A DNA stretch of 64,000 nucleotides from Neomicrococcus aestuarii (GCF_014201135.1 NZ_JACHDR010000001.1:2046001-2110000); one strand, 5' to 3'; numbered from the stretch's first letter, positions 1 through 9,773 are shown. Notes: a model not told the origin generated them from the sequence alone. Numbers and translations: made by a program.

Positions 1-137
1 ACGGAATCCTGCTGGAAAACAATGTGGCCCGCTTCCACGCAGACGCCGAAGCAATTTATTCCTACGAAGGCACGGACGAAATTAACGCTCTTGTGGTGGG
101 TCGTGCCATCACGGGGCTCGGCGCCTTCAACCGTTAG
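1..137 (+). CDS. acyl-CoA dehydrogenase, C-terminal end only
   Basis: The gene enters from the left edge. The frame beginning at base 3 gives 44 codons to a TAG at 135-137. The tail contains [13 protein letters not shown] followed by [11 protein letters not shown], the C-terminal signature of acyl-CoA dehydrogenases, whose Glu in YEGT is the usual catalytic base in the glutaryl/isobutyryl-like subgroup. It closely resembles the tail of the full-length enzyme at 21296-22603 (IHTYEGTETVQ, GRDITGFSAF). The family oxidises acyl-CoA to enoyl-CoA with FAD. The MaoC hydratase 28 bases downstream would take the next step, so the two are probably co-transcribed. The substrate is unknown. Confidence 0.85.
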   Translation, partial: GILLENNVARFHADAEAIYSYEGTDEINALVVGRAITGLGAFNR

Positions 138-165
138 AAACCACTCACTCTAGAAAGGCTCAATC

Positions 166-621
166 ATGACCCAGCAAGTAATTTCTTACGACCAGCTCAA
201 GGACGCCGCCGGAACCGATCTTGGTTACTCCGAGTGGCGCACCGTCACCCAGGAGCAGGTCAACACCTTCGCGGACGCCGCTGACGATCACCAGTGGATC
301 CACACGGACGTTGAGCGTGCAAACGCTGGCCCGTTCGGCGGCCCTATCGCTCACGGCTACCTCACTCTCAGCCTCCAGATTGCGTTCTGGAGCGAGATGT
401 TTGACGTGGAAGGCGTGACCACCAAGGTCAACTACGGCCTCGAGAAGGTGCGCTTCCCTTCCCCAGTGCACGTGGGCAAGCAGATCCGTATGAAGGCTGC
501 TATTGCCGAGGTGGATGAAGTGAAGGGCGGCTACCAGATCGCTGTCGATCAGGTAGTTGAGTTGGAGGGTTCTGAGAAGCCTGCTGTGGTTTCTCGCGGC
601 CTGTACCGCTTCTACGCGTAG
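166..621 (+). CDS. MaoC-like enoyl-CoA hydratase
   Basis: This 151-residue single hot-dog domain protein carries the hydratase-2 motif around residues 40-64: DDHQWIH, then GPFGGPIAHG. Asp and His of this motif form the active site in (R)-specific enoyl-CoA hydratases. The length is normal for single-domain MaoC proteins. A GAAAGG ribosome site precedes the ATG. It follows the acyl-CoA dehydrogenase by 28 bases, so dehydrogenation and hydration of the same acyl-CoA is likely. A strong terminator follows at 651-680 and separates it from the transporter cluster. Confidence 0.88.
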   Translation: MTQQVISYDQLKDAAGTDLGYSEWRTVTQEQVNTFADAADDHQWIHTDVERANAGPFGGPIAHGYLTLSLQIAFWSEMFDVEGVTTKVNYGLEKVRFPSPVHVGKQIRMKAAIAEVDEVKGGYQIAVDQVVELEGSEKPAVVSRGLYRFYA

Positions 622-650
622 GCGTTGTGATCGTTCTTTTTCGCTGAATG

Positions 651-680
651 CCGGCTCCACGACGGGGCCGGTTTTCTTTC
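651..680 (+). terminator. Rho-independent terminator after maoC
   Basis: An 8-bp stem CCGGCTCC / GGGGCCGG (one G-T pair) with a 5-base loop is followed by TTTTCTTTCT. It closes the acyl-CoA dehydrogenase-maoC unit. Confidence 0.8.
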
Positions 681-687
681 TCGAAAT

Positions 688-710
688 AATCGTTGTGCTT
701 TTCAACGATT
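688..710. promoter_or_regulatory. inverted repeat upstream of first lipoprotein gene
   Basis: AATCGTTG (688-695) and CAACGATT (703-710) form a perfect 8-bp dyad with a 7-base spacer, about 75 bases before the lipoprotein start. It lies just after the terminator T-run, where an operator would be expected. Downstream, TACTATCTA could serve as a -10 region. The binding protein is unknown; the nearby PadR regulator is a candidate. Confidence 0.45.
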
Positions 711-782
711 GAACATACTATCTAAACATCATGTGGCGCAGATCACTTATGCGCCACGGCACACACTCCCCAAGGAGACACC

Positions 783-1778
783 ATGAAGCGTCTTTCCACC
801 CTCGCAGCTGGCCTCGCTGTAGCGGCTATCGCACTGACCGGCTGTGGCGCCGGATCCCCTTCTGCAAGCTCTACTTCCGCGGCTTCCGGCTCCGGAAGCT
901 CGGCCGCCGGTCTCGAAGAAGTGACCGTTGGCCTGCTCCCCATCGCGCCTTCGGTTGCCATCGACTACGGCGTCAAGGAAGGCATCTTTGAAAAGCATGG
1001 CCTCAAGGTCACCGTGCAGACCGCCAACGCTGGTGCCGCAATGCTCCCGGCTGTTTCCACGGGCGACATCGACTTCGGCATTGGCAACCCGCTCTCCGTC
1101 ATGACCGCTGCGGATAAGGGCCTCGATATGCGCATTGTCACGGGCTATTCCAACTCCAAGGCCACCGGCGATGACATCAATGGCGTCGTGACCCGCAAGG
1201 ATTCCGGCATCAAGACCTTTGCAGATCTGGCTGGCAAGACCACGTCCGTCAACGCGCTCAAGACGCAGGGTGATCTCACCATCACGGAGTCCGCCGAAAA
1301 GGCTGGCGCCGACGCCTCCGCTCTGAAGTTCTCCGAAATGCCGTTCCAGGACATGGAAGCTCAGCTCTCCCGCGGCAACGTGGATGCCATCTGGCTCCCG
1401 GAGCCGATGCTGTCCCGCGCGCTCGCAGACGAAAACAACACCCTAGTGGGCTACCCCAACCAGACCGCCATTCCGGGCTTGCCCACCATGGTGTCCTTCA
1501 CCTCCGGCGCCATGGCAACCAGCCAGCCTGAGACCGTGAAGAAGTTCCAGGAAGCCCTCACGGAGGTCCTCGAGACCGCCGAGGGTGATCAAGCCGGCGC
1601 GAAGGCGCTACTGCCTGAGTTCATGAGCATGGATGCCAAGGTTGCTTCCGGACTGAAGATGGAAACCTGGGACGCCACGTTCCCTGAAGAGCAGATCACC
1701 AAGCTCGGCGAGCTGGCTGCGAAGTTCAAGTTCATTTCCAAGGCTCCTGACGTGAACGCGCTCAAGGCAGTTCAGTAG
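783..1778 (+). CDS. ABC transporter substrate-binding lipoprotein (SsuA/TauA/NMT1-like)
   Basis: The 331-residue protein has a lipoprotein signal with lipobox LTGC (Cys21) and a Ser/Gly-rich linker to about residue 42. The NMT1/SsuA-like fold follows: VTVGLLPIAPSVAIDYGVKEGIFEKHGL, the GDIDFGIGNP segment and a hinge near VDAIWLPEP. The family captures sulfonates, nitriles, pyrimidine precursors or aromatic acids outside the membrane. A strong AAGGAG site precedes the ATG. It is the first gene after an inverted repeat and heads a cluster with a CoA ligase, two permeases and an ATPase. A paralogue of equal length lies at 7745-8740. The O-demethylase nearby suggests a methoxylated aromatic acid as ligand; that is inference. 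Confidence 0.88.
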   Translation: MKRLSTLAAGLAVAAIALTGCGAGSPSASSTSAASGSGSSAAGLEEVTVGLLPIAPSVAIDYGVKEGIFEKHGLKVTVQTANAGAAMLPAVSTGDIDFGIGNPLSVMTAADKGLDMRIVTGYSNSKATGDDINGVVTRKDSGIKTFADLAGKTTSVNALKTQGDLTITESAEKAGADASALKFSEMPFQDMEAQLSRGNVDAIWLPEPMLSRALADENNTLVGYPNQTAIPGLPTMVSFTSGAMATSQPETVKKFQEALTEVLETAEGDQAGAKALLPEFMSMDAKVASGLKMETWDATFPEEQITKLGELAAKFKFISKAPDVNALKAVQ

Positions 1779-1856
1779 CCTCACGCCCGTTGCGAATTCG
1801 TAGTGGTGAGCAGCTCGGCAAACCTCGCAAAGATGTGTAAAAGGAAACGAAGCGCA

Positions 1857-3416
1857 ATGCACAACAAGGGACTTGGCACTTGGATTCACCGCCGCCGCGT
1901 CAAGAGCGCTGGCCGTCCGGCCGTCACGGGGATGGGGCTGTCCTATTCTTACGATGAGCTCGCCGAACGCATTGAGCGTCTCGCGAGCGCCCTCGAAGAT
2001 CGCGGCATCAAGCCCGGCGATCGCGTGGCTTACCTTGGCATCAATCACCCCGCCTTCATTGAAACCCTCTTCGCAGCAGGGTTGCTGGGTGCGGTTTTTG
2101 TGCCACTGAACACCCGGCTGGCGCCACCGGAAGTGCAGTTCGCTTTGCAGGATTCTGGATCCAGTGTCGTGGTTGTCGATTCCGGTTTCATAGAGCTGGC
2201 TGCGCGCGCGGTGGGGGATACTGCGGTCCACCACGTGCTCGCTCTCGCTGCTTCTGCTGTCACTGAGGGGGCCGCGGGGCTCTCTTGGGAAAATTACGAC
2301 GACGCAGTCTCGGCTTCCGCTGCCACGGTTCGTGATGTGCCGGTTGCGTTGGAAGACGCGGCCATCATTTTGTATACCTCCGGAACTACGGGCCGTCCGA
2401 AGGGCGCTGTCCTGACCCACGGCAATATGACGTGGAACAGTTACAACGTGTTGGTGGACTACGACGTCACCTCGGATGCGGTGGGGCTCATGATTGCGCC
2501 GATGTTCCATGTGGCGTCCCTGGGCATGGGTGTTCTGCCGCTCTTGCTCAAGGGCGGTCACGTGGTGCTCCAAGACCGCTTTGATCCGTCCGCTGTGATC
2601 CGAGCTATCGAAGAGTTTGGTGTGACCTCGCTGTCTGGAGTGCCCACCACGTACCAAATGTTGGCCGAGCATCCTGACTGGGAAAACGCCGACTTGTCAT
2701 CGTTGCGCATGCTCACGTGTGGTGGCTCGGCTGTTCCCGTTCGCGTCATGGACGCCTACGAAGAGCGCGGATTGTCCTTCTCCGGCGGTTATGGCATGAC
2801 GGAGACAGCTCCAGGTGCAACAAGCGTCCCGCCGCACTACTCGCGCGAGAAGATGGGAAGCGCGGGCTTGCCGCACTTCTTCACTGACATTCGCATTGTC
2901 GATGCTATGGGCGAGGATCAGCCAGCCGGATCTGTGGGAGAAATTCTTATTCAGGGCCCCAACGTGATTCGCGAATACTGGAACCGGCCAGATGCGAATG
3001 CGGTCATGTTCGAAGATGGTGACTGGTTCAAGTCCGGCGACATGGGCTACCTGGATGAACAGGGTTTCCTCTTTATTTCTGACCGCATCAAGGACATGAT
3101 CATTTCTGGCGGGGAAAACATTTACCCCGCGGAAGTGGAGCAGCTCATTATGGAGTTGGATTCCGTCTCTGCCGTTGCGGTGATTGGTGTGCCGGATGAA
3201 AAGTGGGGCGAAGTGCCCCATGCTGTCGTCACGCTTGCTGAAGGCCACAGTGCTACCGCGGAGCAAGTGATTGAGCACCTCTCGGGCCGCCTTGCTCGCT
3301 ATAAAACCCCGAAAACAGTGGAGTTCGTCGAGGAGCTCCCGCGCACAGCCAGCGGAAAGATTCGCAAAGCTGATCTTCGCGCTCGTTACGCGACTGCATT
3401 GTCAAAGAGACAATAA
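1857..3416 (+). CDS. AMP-forming acyl-CoA synthetase
   Basis: This 519-residue ANL-superfamily ligase activates a carboxylic acid to its CoA thioester with ATP. The P-loop-like motif YTSGTTGRPKG is near residue 173. Other family signatures are GGYGMTETAP, the hinge SGDMGYLDEQGFLFISDRIKDMI, and the C-terminal catalytic lysine in PRTASGKI. I place the start at ATG 1857, preceded by AAAGGAAA; an upstream GTG at 1803 in the same frame lacks a good ribosome site. Lying between a solute-binding protein and its permeases, it probably activates the imported substrate. Specificity (fatty, feruloyl-like or benzoate-like) cannot be read from the motifs. Confidence 0.88.
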   Translation: MHNKGLGTWIHRRRVKSAGRPAVTGMGLSYSYDELAERIERLASALEDRGIKPGDRVAYLGINHPAFIETLFAAGLLGAVFVPLNTRLAPPEVQFALQDSGSSVVVVDSGFIELAARAVGDTAVHHVLALAASAVTEGAAGLSWENYDDAVSASAATVRDVPVALEDAAIILYTSGTTGRPKGAVLTHGNMTWNSYNVLVDYDVTSDAVGLMIAPMFHVASLGMGVLPLLLKGGHVVLQDRFDPSAVIRAIEEFGVTSLSGVPTTYQMLAEHPDWENADLSSLRMLTCGGSAVPVRVMDAYEERGLSFSGGYGMTETAPGATSVPPHYSREKMGSAGLPHFFTDIRIVDAMGEDQPAGSVGEILIQGPNVIREYWNRPDANAVMFEDGDWFKSGDMGYLDEQGFLFISDRIKDMIISGGENIYPAEVEQLIMELDSVSAVAVIGVPDEKWGEVPHAVVTLAEGHSATAEQVIEHLSGRLARYKTPKTVEFVEELPRTASGKIRKADLRARYATALSKRQ

Positions 3417-3495
3417 TTTCACACAGTGGTAACCATATTTCACCTGTAGGCATCTATGCTGGGGAGAGATGTGCATCACAAAGGAGGGTTTTCAA

Positions 3496-3528
3496 TGTCC
3501 CGTCACTACACACACTCACGGAGGTGAA
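3496..3528 (+). CDS. possible 10-codon leader peptide
   Basis: A short frame MSRHYTHSRR sits behind an ideal AAAGGAGG ribosome site (3481-3488, 7-base spacing). It ends in a TGA that overlaps the GGAGG site of the permease gene starting at 3534. Translation of the leader could therefore gate initiation at the permease. Short Arg/His-rich uORFs of this kind are known before actinobacterial uptake operons. No attenuator hairpin was seen. The DNA of this segment resembles the region before the ribosome site at 772-777, where another frame reads MRHGTHSPRR, so part of the similarity may reflect nucleotide conservation. Confidence 0.4.
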
Positions 3529-3533
3529 TCGTC

Positions 3534-4367
3534 ATGACCGCAAATTCAGCTGCACCGGCAACCGCTCGAGCGGCAATTAAGAAGCGTCGTAGCTCCTCGC
3601 CGCGCCGTCTTATTCTGGGCGTCGCCGGAATCATCACGTTCCTTCTGGCCTGGGAGATTGCACCGCGCGTGGGACTTCTGCCAGCGCGCTACTTGCCGCC
3701 CGCATCCGAGGTCCTCGCGGTGTTCGCTCAAGATCTCGGCATGGCGAGCTTGTGGAAGGCCGTGGGAGACACCATGCTCGCGTGGGTCATCGGGCTTTCC
3801 ATAGCTGTTGTTGCCGCCACGGTGATTGGCCTAGTGGTGGGAATGAGTCCCTTCTTGCGCAAATTCACCAACTCCACGGTGGAGTTCCTCCGCCCGATTC
3901 CTTCGGTAGCACTTATTCCGCTTGCCGTGTTGCTCTTCGGAGTGAAACTGGAATCCTCGCTCATGCTCATCATCTACGCGTCTTTCTGGCAGGTTCTCAT
4001 CCAGACGCTCTACGGAGTGGCGGACGTCGATAACGTAGCGATGAACACGGCGAAGTCCTACGGCTTCTCCTATATTCAACGCGTTCGGGACGTCGTGTTC
4101 CCCACGGTATGGCCGTTCCTGATGACCGGCATCCGCTTGGCGGCCGCCGTCGCACTGATTCTGGCCATCACCGCACAGCTCGTGATCGGCTCTCCAGGAC
4201 TTGGTAACGAGATCTCTCGTGCCCAGTCCGGTGGCGCGATCGCCGGCATGTACGCCTTGATCTTGGCGACCGGCTTGCTGGGCGTGCTCATCAACATGGT
4301 GATGCGCTTTATCGAAAAGAAGACGCTCGGTTGGCATCCCTCCGTGCGTGGCGAGGTGGTGGTCTGA
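3534..4367 (+). CDS. ABC transporter permease (SsuC-like) 1
   Basis: This 277-residue inner-membrane protein has about six hydrophobic segments and the BPD_transp_1 coupling loop NTAKSYGFSYIQRVRDVVFP that docks on the ATPase. The N-terminus is Arg/Lys-rich (KKRRSSSPRR) before the first membrane segment. It is of the SsuC/TauC class that pairs with NMT1-like binding proteins. A GGAGG site 8 bases before the ATG fixes the start. Its TGA overlaps the ATG of the second permease (TGATG), implying translational coupling. Two different permeases instead of one doubled permease suggest a heterodimeric channel. Confidence 0.9.
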   Translation: MTANSAAPATARAAIKKRRSSSPRRLILGVAGIITFLLAWEIAPRVGLLPARYLPPASEVLAVFAQDLGMASLWKAVGDTMLAWVIGLSIAVVAATVIGLVVGMSPFLRKFTNSTVEFLRPIPSVALIPLAVLLFGVKLESSLMLIIYASFWQVLIQTLYGVADVDNVAMNTAKSYGFSYIQRVRDVVFPTVWPFLMTGIRLAAAVALILAITAQLVIGSPGLGNEISRAQSGGAIAGMYALILATGLLGVLINMVMRFIEKKTLGWHPSVRGEVVV

Positions 4368-5140
4368 TGCAGGTCCTCAAGCAGATTTTCTACATTGTGG
4401 CGCTGCCGCTCATCCTCATTGGACTGTGGGCGCTCGGCACGAGTGGAGCGAAGAACTTCTTCGTTCCCACCCCTGCGCTGCTCGCAGAACGCTTCGCGGC
4501 TACGTGGTTCACCGAGCGTATTTTCACGGACGTGCTTCCCTCGATTGGTCGACTTGTCACGGGCGTTCTCATCGCGATTGCGCTGGGTATCATCATTGGC
4601 TTGCTCATTGGTTTGAACAAGTGGCTGCGCGACTTCACGGAGCCGGTCTTCGAGTTCTTCCGCGCTATTCCGCCGCCAGTCTTGGTACCGGTGCTCATGA
4701 TCATCATGGGTATCAACGACTCCATGAAGGTGGCCGTGATTGTCTTCGGCTGCATCTGGCCGGTCCTGTTGAACACCATCGAAGGCGTCCGCTCAATTGA
4801 CCCCGTGCAGAACGAAACCAGCCGCTCTTACGGCATCGACGGTTTCGCTCGCGTCCGCTATCAGATCCTGCCTTCGGCTGCCCCGCAGATTATGGCCGGC
4901 GTTCGCCAAGCGCTTCCCATTGGCTTGATCCTGATGGTGATCTCGGAAATGTTCGCATCATCCTCCGGGCTCGGCTTCACGATTGTCCAATTCCAGCGTT
5001 CCTTCGCGATCCCCGAAATGTGGTCCGGCATTGTGGTGCTCGGCCTGATCGGCGTCGCAATGTCCTTCATCTTCCAGTTCATCGAGCGTCGTATCCTTCG
5101 GTGGTACCGCGGTCTCAAAGAGGTAGAAAATGCCAGCTAA
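4367..5140 (+). CDS. ABC transporter permease (SsuC-like) 2
   Basis: The 257-residue protein has about six membrane segments and the coupling loop NETSRSYGIDGFARVRYQILP. The start is the ATG overlapping the previous stop codon; an in-frame ATG at 4331 lies inside the upstream gene and is less likely. It is clearly diverged from its neighbour, so the pair is not a recent duplication. Its 3' end overlaps the ATPase start by 11 bases. It should form the membrane channel with permease 1. Confidence 0.9.
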   Translation: MQVLKQIFYIVALPLILIGLWALGTSGAKNFFVPTPALLAERFAATWFTERIFTDVLPSIGRLVTGVLIAIALGIIIGLLIGLNKWLRDFTEPVFEFFRAIPPPVLVPVLMIIMGINDSMKVAVIVFGCIWPVLLNTIEGVRSIDPVQNETSRSYGIDGFARVRYQILPSAAPQIMAGVRQALPIGLILMVISEMFASSSGLGFTIVQFQRSFAIPEMWSGIVVLGLIGVAMSFIFQFIERRILRWYRGLKEVENAS

Positions 5141-6059
5141 CCCAGAGAACATCAACGTCCCCGGAGATCACATCCAGCAGCCCGCTGGATCTGGAGCCCT
5201 GCAAACCACCGCCACCTCGGCTGGTGGACCCGCGGGGCGCACGCTCCCGGATTCGGAAACTCTTCTGCGCGTCCGAAACCTCAAGAAGGTCTACCACACG
5301 GATGGTGGCGACATTGAGGCTGTCCGCAACCTGACCTTCGACCTCGGCCGCAACGAACTCGTCTGCCTGGTGGGTCCTTCCGGTTCCGGCAAGACCACTC
5401 TCTTGAAGTGCATCGCGGGTTTGCTCGCGCCCACTGACGGCGAAGTGGTGCTCGATGGCAAGAAGATCACCGCTCCTCCGAAGAAGATGGCCGTGGTTTT
5501 CCAGGAGTACGGCCGCTCCCTCTTCCCCTGGTTGCGTGTGGCAGACAATGTGGAGTTGCCGCTCAAGAACGCCGGCGTACCGAAGGCTGAGCGCACGCGC
5601 TTGGTCAACGAAGCGCTTGAGGCTGTGGGCTTGGCGCACGTTCCCAAGTCCTACCCTTGGCAGCTTTCTGGCGGTATGCAGCAGCGCGTGGCGATTGCTC
5701 GCGCCGTGGCGTACCAGCCGGAAGTGCTTCTCATGGATGAGCCGTTCGCGGCCGTCGATGCGCAGACCCGCGCTGACCTCGAAGACTTGGTGCGCCGCAT
5801 TTGGAAGCAGCTCGGCATGACCGTGCTCTTCGTGACGCACGATATCGACGAGTCCGTGTACTTGGGCCAGCGCGTCATCATCCTGTCCTCTTCGCCCACC
5901 GTGGTCCAAGAAGATTTGGTGATCGACTTGCCAGCAGATCGCGATCAGCTGGAAACGCGTGCGGATCCGCGCTTCACCCAGTTGCGCCACCACGTCTACG
6001 AGCAGATTCAGCTTGCGAAAAAGGGTCACCGCCCGGATGACGAAAAGGTCGCAAAGTAG
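5130..6059 (+). CDS. ABC transporter ATP-binding protein (SsuB/TauB-like)
   Basis: The 309-residue ATPase has Walker A GPSGSGKTTL, signature LSGGMQQRVAIARA, Walker B VLLMDEPFAAVD and the switch His in FVTHDIDE. A non-conserved N-terminal extension of about 45 residues, rich in Pro, Ala, Gly and Thr, precedes the ABC domain. The start overlaps the permease stop. A hairpin terminator follows at 6108-6141. Together with the two permeases and one or both lipoproteins it forms a complete importer. Confidence 0.92.
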   Translation: MPANPENINVPGDHIQQPAGSGALQTTATSAGGPAGRTLPDSETLLRVRNLKKVYHTDGGDIEAVRNLTFDLGRNELVCLVGPSGSGKTTLLKCIAGLLAPTDGEVVLDGKKITAPPKKMAVVFQEYGRSLFPWLRVADNVELPLKNAGVPKAERTRLVNEALEAVGLAHVPKSYPWQLSGGMQQRVAIARAVAYQPEVLLMDEPFAAVDAQTRADLEDLVRRIWKQLGMTVLFVTHDIDESVYLGQRVIILSSSPTVVQEDLVIDLPADRDQLETRADPRFTQLRHHVYEQIQLAKKGHRPDDEKVAK

Positions 6060-6107
6060 GCGGTAAAAGTTTGCCCGGTCTTCGTGCTGGGCAATGAGTT
6101 GGGGGAC

Positions 6108-6141
6108 AAGGTGGGTGCGCTGATAGCGCGCCCACCTTCTT
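6108..6141 (+). terminator. hairpin terminator after importer ATPase
   Basis: A 13-bp stem (6108-6120 with 6126-6138, one G-T pair) has a 5-base loop and is followed by CTTTAAC. The T-run is weak, so termination may be partial, with read-through into the O-demethylase gene. Confidence 0.65.
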
Positions 6142-6166
6142 TAACATCTTGCCAAGACCAGCTTCA

Positions 6167-6216
6167 TTGAATTTTTCAACCAACCATGGACGTGCCTATC
6201 TGCATAGGTATAAGCT
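6167..6216 (+). promoter_or_regulatory. candidate promoter and dyad before O-demethylase gene
   Basis: TTGAAT (6167-6172) and TATAAG near 6210 are promoter-like, but their spacing is longer than ideal. Between them lies the small dyad CCTAT-CTGC-ATAGG. The CTATCT core also occurs before the first lipoprotein gene (ACTATCTA) and before metF (CACTATCTATG), so one regulator might act on all three. The evidence is motif inspection only. Confidence 0.3.
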
Positions 6217-6220
6217 CTGA

Positions 6221-7693
<1,473 letters not shown>

Positions 7694-7744
7694 AGCGGAT
7701 CTCGAAGATTTCTCTCCCACACACACCATCAAGAAGGCAACAAC

Positions 7745-8740
7745 ATGAAAAAGCTGGCATCGGCGCTAGCAGCCGTGGCACTTCTCACGCTCACGGCGTG
7801 CGGCTCGGGCTCTCCTTCGGGTTCCGCCTCCTCGAGCGCTGCCACGGGCACCTCAACCTCCACCACTCTCGAGAAGACCAGCATTGAGGTTGGCGTTATT
7901 CCAATCGTCGACGTCGCCCCGATTTACCTAGGTGTTCAGGAGGGCCTCTTTAAGAAGGAGGGCCTCGATGTCACGCTCACGCTCGCGCAGGGTGGCGCGG
8001 CGATTGTTCCAGCCGTGACCTCCGGCCAGATGGACTTTGGCTTCTCCAATGTCACCTCTTTGATCGTTGGCCGCCAAAAGGGCCTTCCTCTCAAGATGGT
8101 GGCGGCCGGTCCGCAGACGACGGGCGATGAGAAGAAGGACTTCGCGGCTGTTGTCACGTCATCGGATTCTGGCATCAGCGACATCAAGTCCCTCGAGGGC
8201 AAGAAGGTGGGCGTGAACACGCTCGCCAATATCTCTGACTCCACCGTCTCTGAAGCCGTCAAGGAAGCCGGCGGCGATCCAACGAAGATCCAGTTCGTGG
8301 AGATGCCATTCCCGGATATGCCGGCGAACCTCGCAAGCGGAAACGTGGATGCCATTGCTGCGGTTGAGCCGTTCGTGACGCTTGCGAAGAACGACGGCGC
8401 CGTGTCCGTTTTCTCCAACTACGCGTACCCGGTCAAGGACCTGACCATCGCCACGTACTTCACCTCCGATGACTACGTGAAGCAGAATCCCAACACGGTG
8501 GCAGCGTTCACGCGCGCCATGAAGGCGTCGCAGACGTTCGCTGAAGAGAACCCGGAGAAGGCTCGCGAAGTCCTCTCGACCTACACCAAGATCGATCCTG
8601 CGGTCGCGGCAAAGCTCACCATGCCGAAGTTCCCCCAAGAAGTGAATAAGGAATCGATCCAGAAGATCGCCGAGATCGCGCAATCCCGCGGCCTCATCCC
8701 CGAACTTCCGGACATGACCGCTTTGCTGCCTGCGGAGTAG
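7745..8740 (+). CDS. second ABC substrate-binding lipoprotein (NMT1/SsuA-like)
   Basis: The 331-residue lipoprotein has lipobox LTAC (Cys19), a Ser/Thr-rich linker and the NMT1-like core: VGVIPIVDVAPIYLGVQEGLFKKEGL, SGQMDFGFSN and GNVDAIAAVEPF. It parallels the protein at 783-1778 in length and segment order but is diverged, so it is a paralogue with possibly different ligand preference. It lies 51 bases behind the O-demethylase with no permease of its own, so it probably feeds the importer at 3534-6059. An AAGAAGG ribosome site precedes the ATG. A two-way terminator follows. Confidence 0.87.
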   Translation: MKKLASALAAVALLTLTACGSGSPSGSASSSAATGTSTSTTLEKTSIEVGVIPIVDVAPIYLGVQEGLFKKEGLDVTLTLAQGGAAIVPAVTSGQMDFGFSNVTSLIVGRQKGLPLKMVAAGPQTTGDEKKDFAAVVTSSDSGISDIKSLEGKKVGVNTLANISDSTVSEAVKEAGGDPTKIQFVEMPFPDMPANLASGNVDAIAAVEPFVTLAKNDGAVSVFSNYAYPVKDLTIATYFTSDDYVKQNPNTVAAFTRAMKASQTFAEENPEKAREVLSTYTKIDPAVAAKLTMPKFPQEVNKESIQKIAEIAQSRGLIPELPDMTALLPAE

Positions 8741-8783
8741 TTCGTTCCAGCGCAGTAATCGGTACGCACGTCCCACATTACTG

Positions 8784-8825
8784 AAGGACGACGGCGCAGC
8801 TTGCGGGCGGCGTCGTCGTCCTTTT
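8784..8825. terminator. bidirectional terminator between convergent genes
   Basis: AAGGACGACGGCGC pairs with GGCGTCGTCGTCCTT, leaving a loop of about 10 bases, followed by TTTT on the plus strand; a shorter A/T run serves the minus strand. It separates the lipoprotein gene from the convergent metF. The arms contain GACGACG, related to the dispersed 13-mer. Confidence 0.75.
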
Positions 8826-8839
8826 ATATGCGGGGAAAT

Positions 8840-9691
8840 TCAGGGACGGAAATCCCGGATCCACTCCGCGGTGGCACTCAAGCCGCCGAACGTATAGAAG
8901 TGCAGCTTGACCTCGCCGTGAGCGGGAGTGAGCTCGCGCGCGAGATCGTTGATGAAGCGATCCGGGCCAGCGGTGCCGAGCAAATTGGTGAGCGAGAGGC
9001 CATACTTTTTGGCGATGCCAGCGCTCGAGGCGACGCCGAAGCGTCTCGCGTAATTCAGCAAGCGCTTGATGCCCGCCGGGCCCGGGACACCGACGCGGAT
9101 GGGCAGGTCCACGCCGTGTTCGCGCACCTGTGCGACCCACGTCAGAACGGGTTCGGTGTCGAAGCTGAACTGCGTGAGGATGGTGCCGCTCAGATCCTGC
9201 TCCTTGAGTGCGGCGTTCTTGCGCCGAAGGTGGTCCCAGAGGGTGGGCTCGTCGATGACCGGCGTGCCTTCGGGGTAGCCCGCGATATTGATTTCCGTGA
9301 TGCCGAACTGCGGGAAAAGTCCGGTCTCGATGAGCGAAAGCGAATCTGGATACGGACCAACAGGGGTTTCCGGGTCGCCACCCACGGCAAAAATCGTGGA
9401 GGGCTGGGCTGCCTCGCGGAGGGCTTCCAGGAATTCGGTGAGTTCGCTTTCCGTATGGAGGCGGCGAGCAGAAATGTGGGGGACTGGTTCAAAGCCCAAG
9501 CGGCGCACGGCGGCCGCGGCTTCAACGCGAAGAGTGAGGTCCTCGTTGCCGAGGAAGGTGACGTTGATGCGCGTGCCCGCAGGGATGAGGTGGGCGGCCG
9601 CTTCGAGCGCCTCCACGTCCTTGCCGGTCATCTCGAGGGAGAAGTTGCTGACGAGTGTGGCCGCTTCTGGTTCCGCGACGGTACCGCTCAT
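8840..9691 (-). CDS. metF: methylenetetrahydrofolate reductase, divergent MetF
   Basis: The 283-residue protein has the TIM-barrel MTHFR layout: GTRINVTFLGNEDLTLR, then GFEPVPHISARRL in place of the usual PHLTC, IFAVGGDPETPVGPYPDSLSLI, ITEINIAGYPEGTP and FSFDTEPVLTWV. MTHFR links 5-methyl- and 5,10-methylene-THF using FAD. Next to a LigM-type demethylase it would run in the oxidising direction on 5-methyl-THF; a metF also accompanies ligM in Sphingobium. The start at 9691 is chosen for its AAAGGA site; the upstream in-frame codon at 9739 lies inside a dyad. The gene converges on the lipoprotein gene and is followed upstream by padR on the same strand. Confidence 0.85.
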   Translation of the reverse strand: MSGTVAEPEAATLVSNFSLEMTGKDVEALEAAAHLIPAGTRINVTFLGNEDLTLRVEAAAAVRRLGFEPVPHISARRLHTESELTEFLEALREAAQPSTIFAVGGDPETPVGPYPDSLSLIETGLFPQFGITEINIAGYPEGTPVIDEPTLWDHLRRKNAALKEQDLSGTILTQFSFDTEPVLTWVAQVREHGVDLPIRVGVPGPAGIKRLLNYARRFGVASSAGIAKKYGLSLTNLLGTAGPDRFINDLARELTPAHGEVKLHFYTFGGLSATAEWIRDFRP

Positions 9692-9738
9692 GATGGTCCT
9701 TTCGAGCCTCGCGCTCGTCGTTAAGCGCGCTCCCTCCA

Positions 9739-9758
9739 CACTATCTATGCCGATAGTG
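9739..9758. promoter_or_regulatory. dyad CACTATC-N6-GATAGTG before metF
   Basis: A perfect 7-bp inverted repeat with a 6-base spacer lies 48 bases before the metF start and 15 bases behind padR. AGATAGTGTG on the minus strand recurs on the plus strand at 10529-10538 before purU. It may be an operator or a shared -10 element of the C1 genes. Confidence 0.45.
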
Positions 9759-9773
9759 AGCGTCTAGAGACAT

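Noticed and set aside
1608-2672. A 354-codon minus-strand frame over the lipoprotein and CoA-ligase genes
   Set aside because: The sequence is His/Arg/Gln-rich without motifs, and it spans two recognised genes and their gap in antisense.
8801-9724. A 307-codon plus-strand frame opposite metF
   Set aside because: It is the antisense shadow of metF and begins in the bidirectional terminator.
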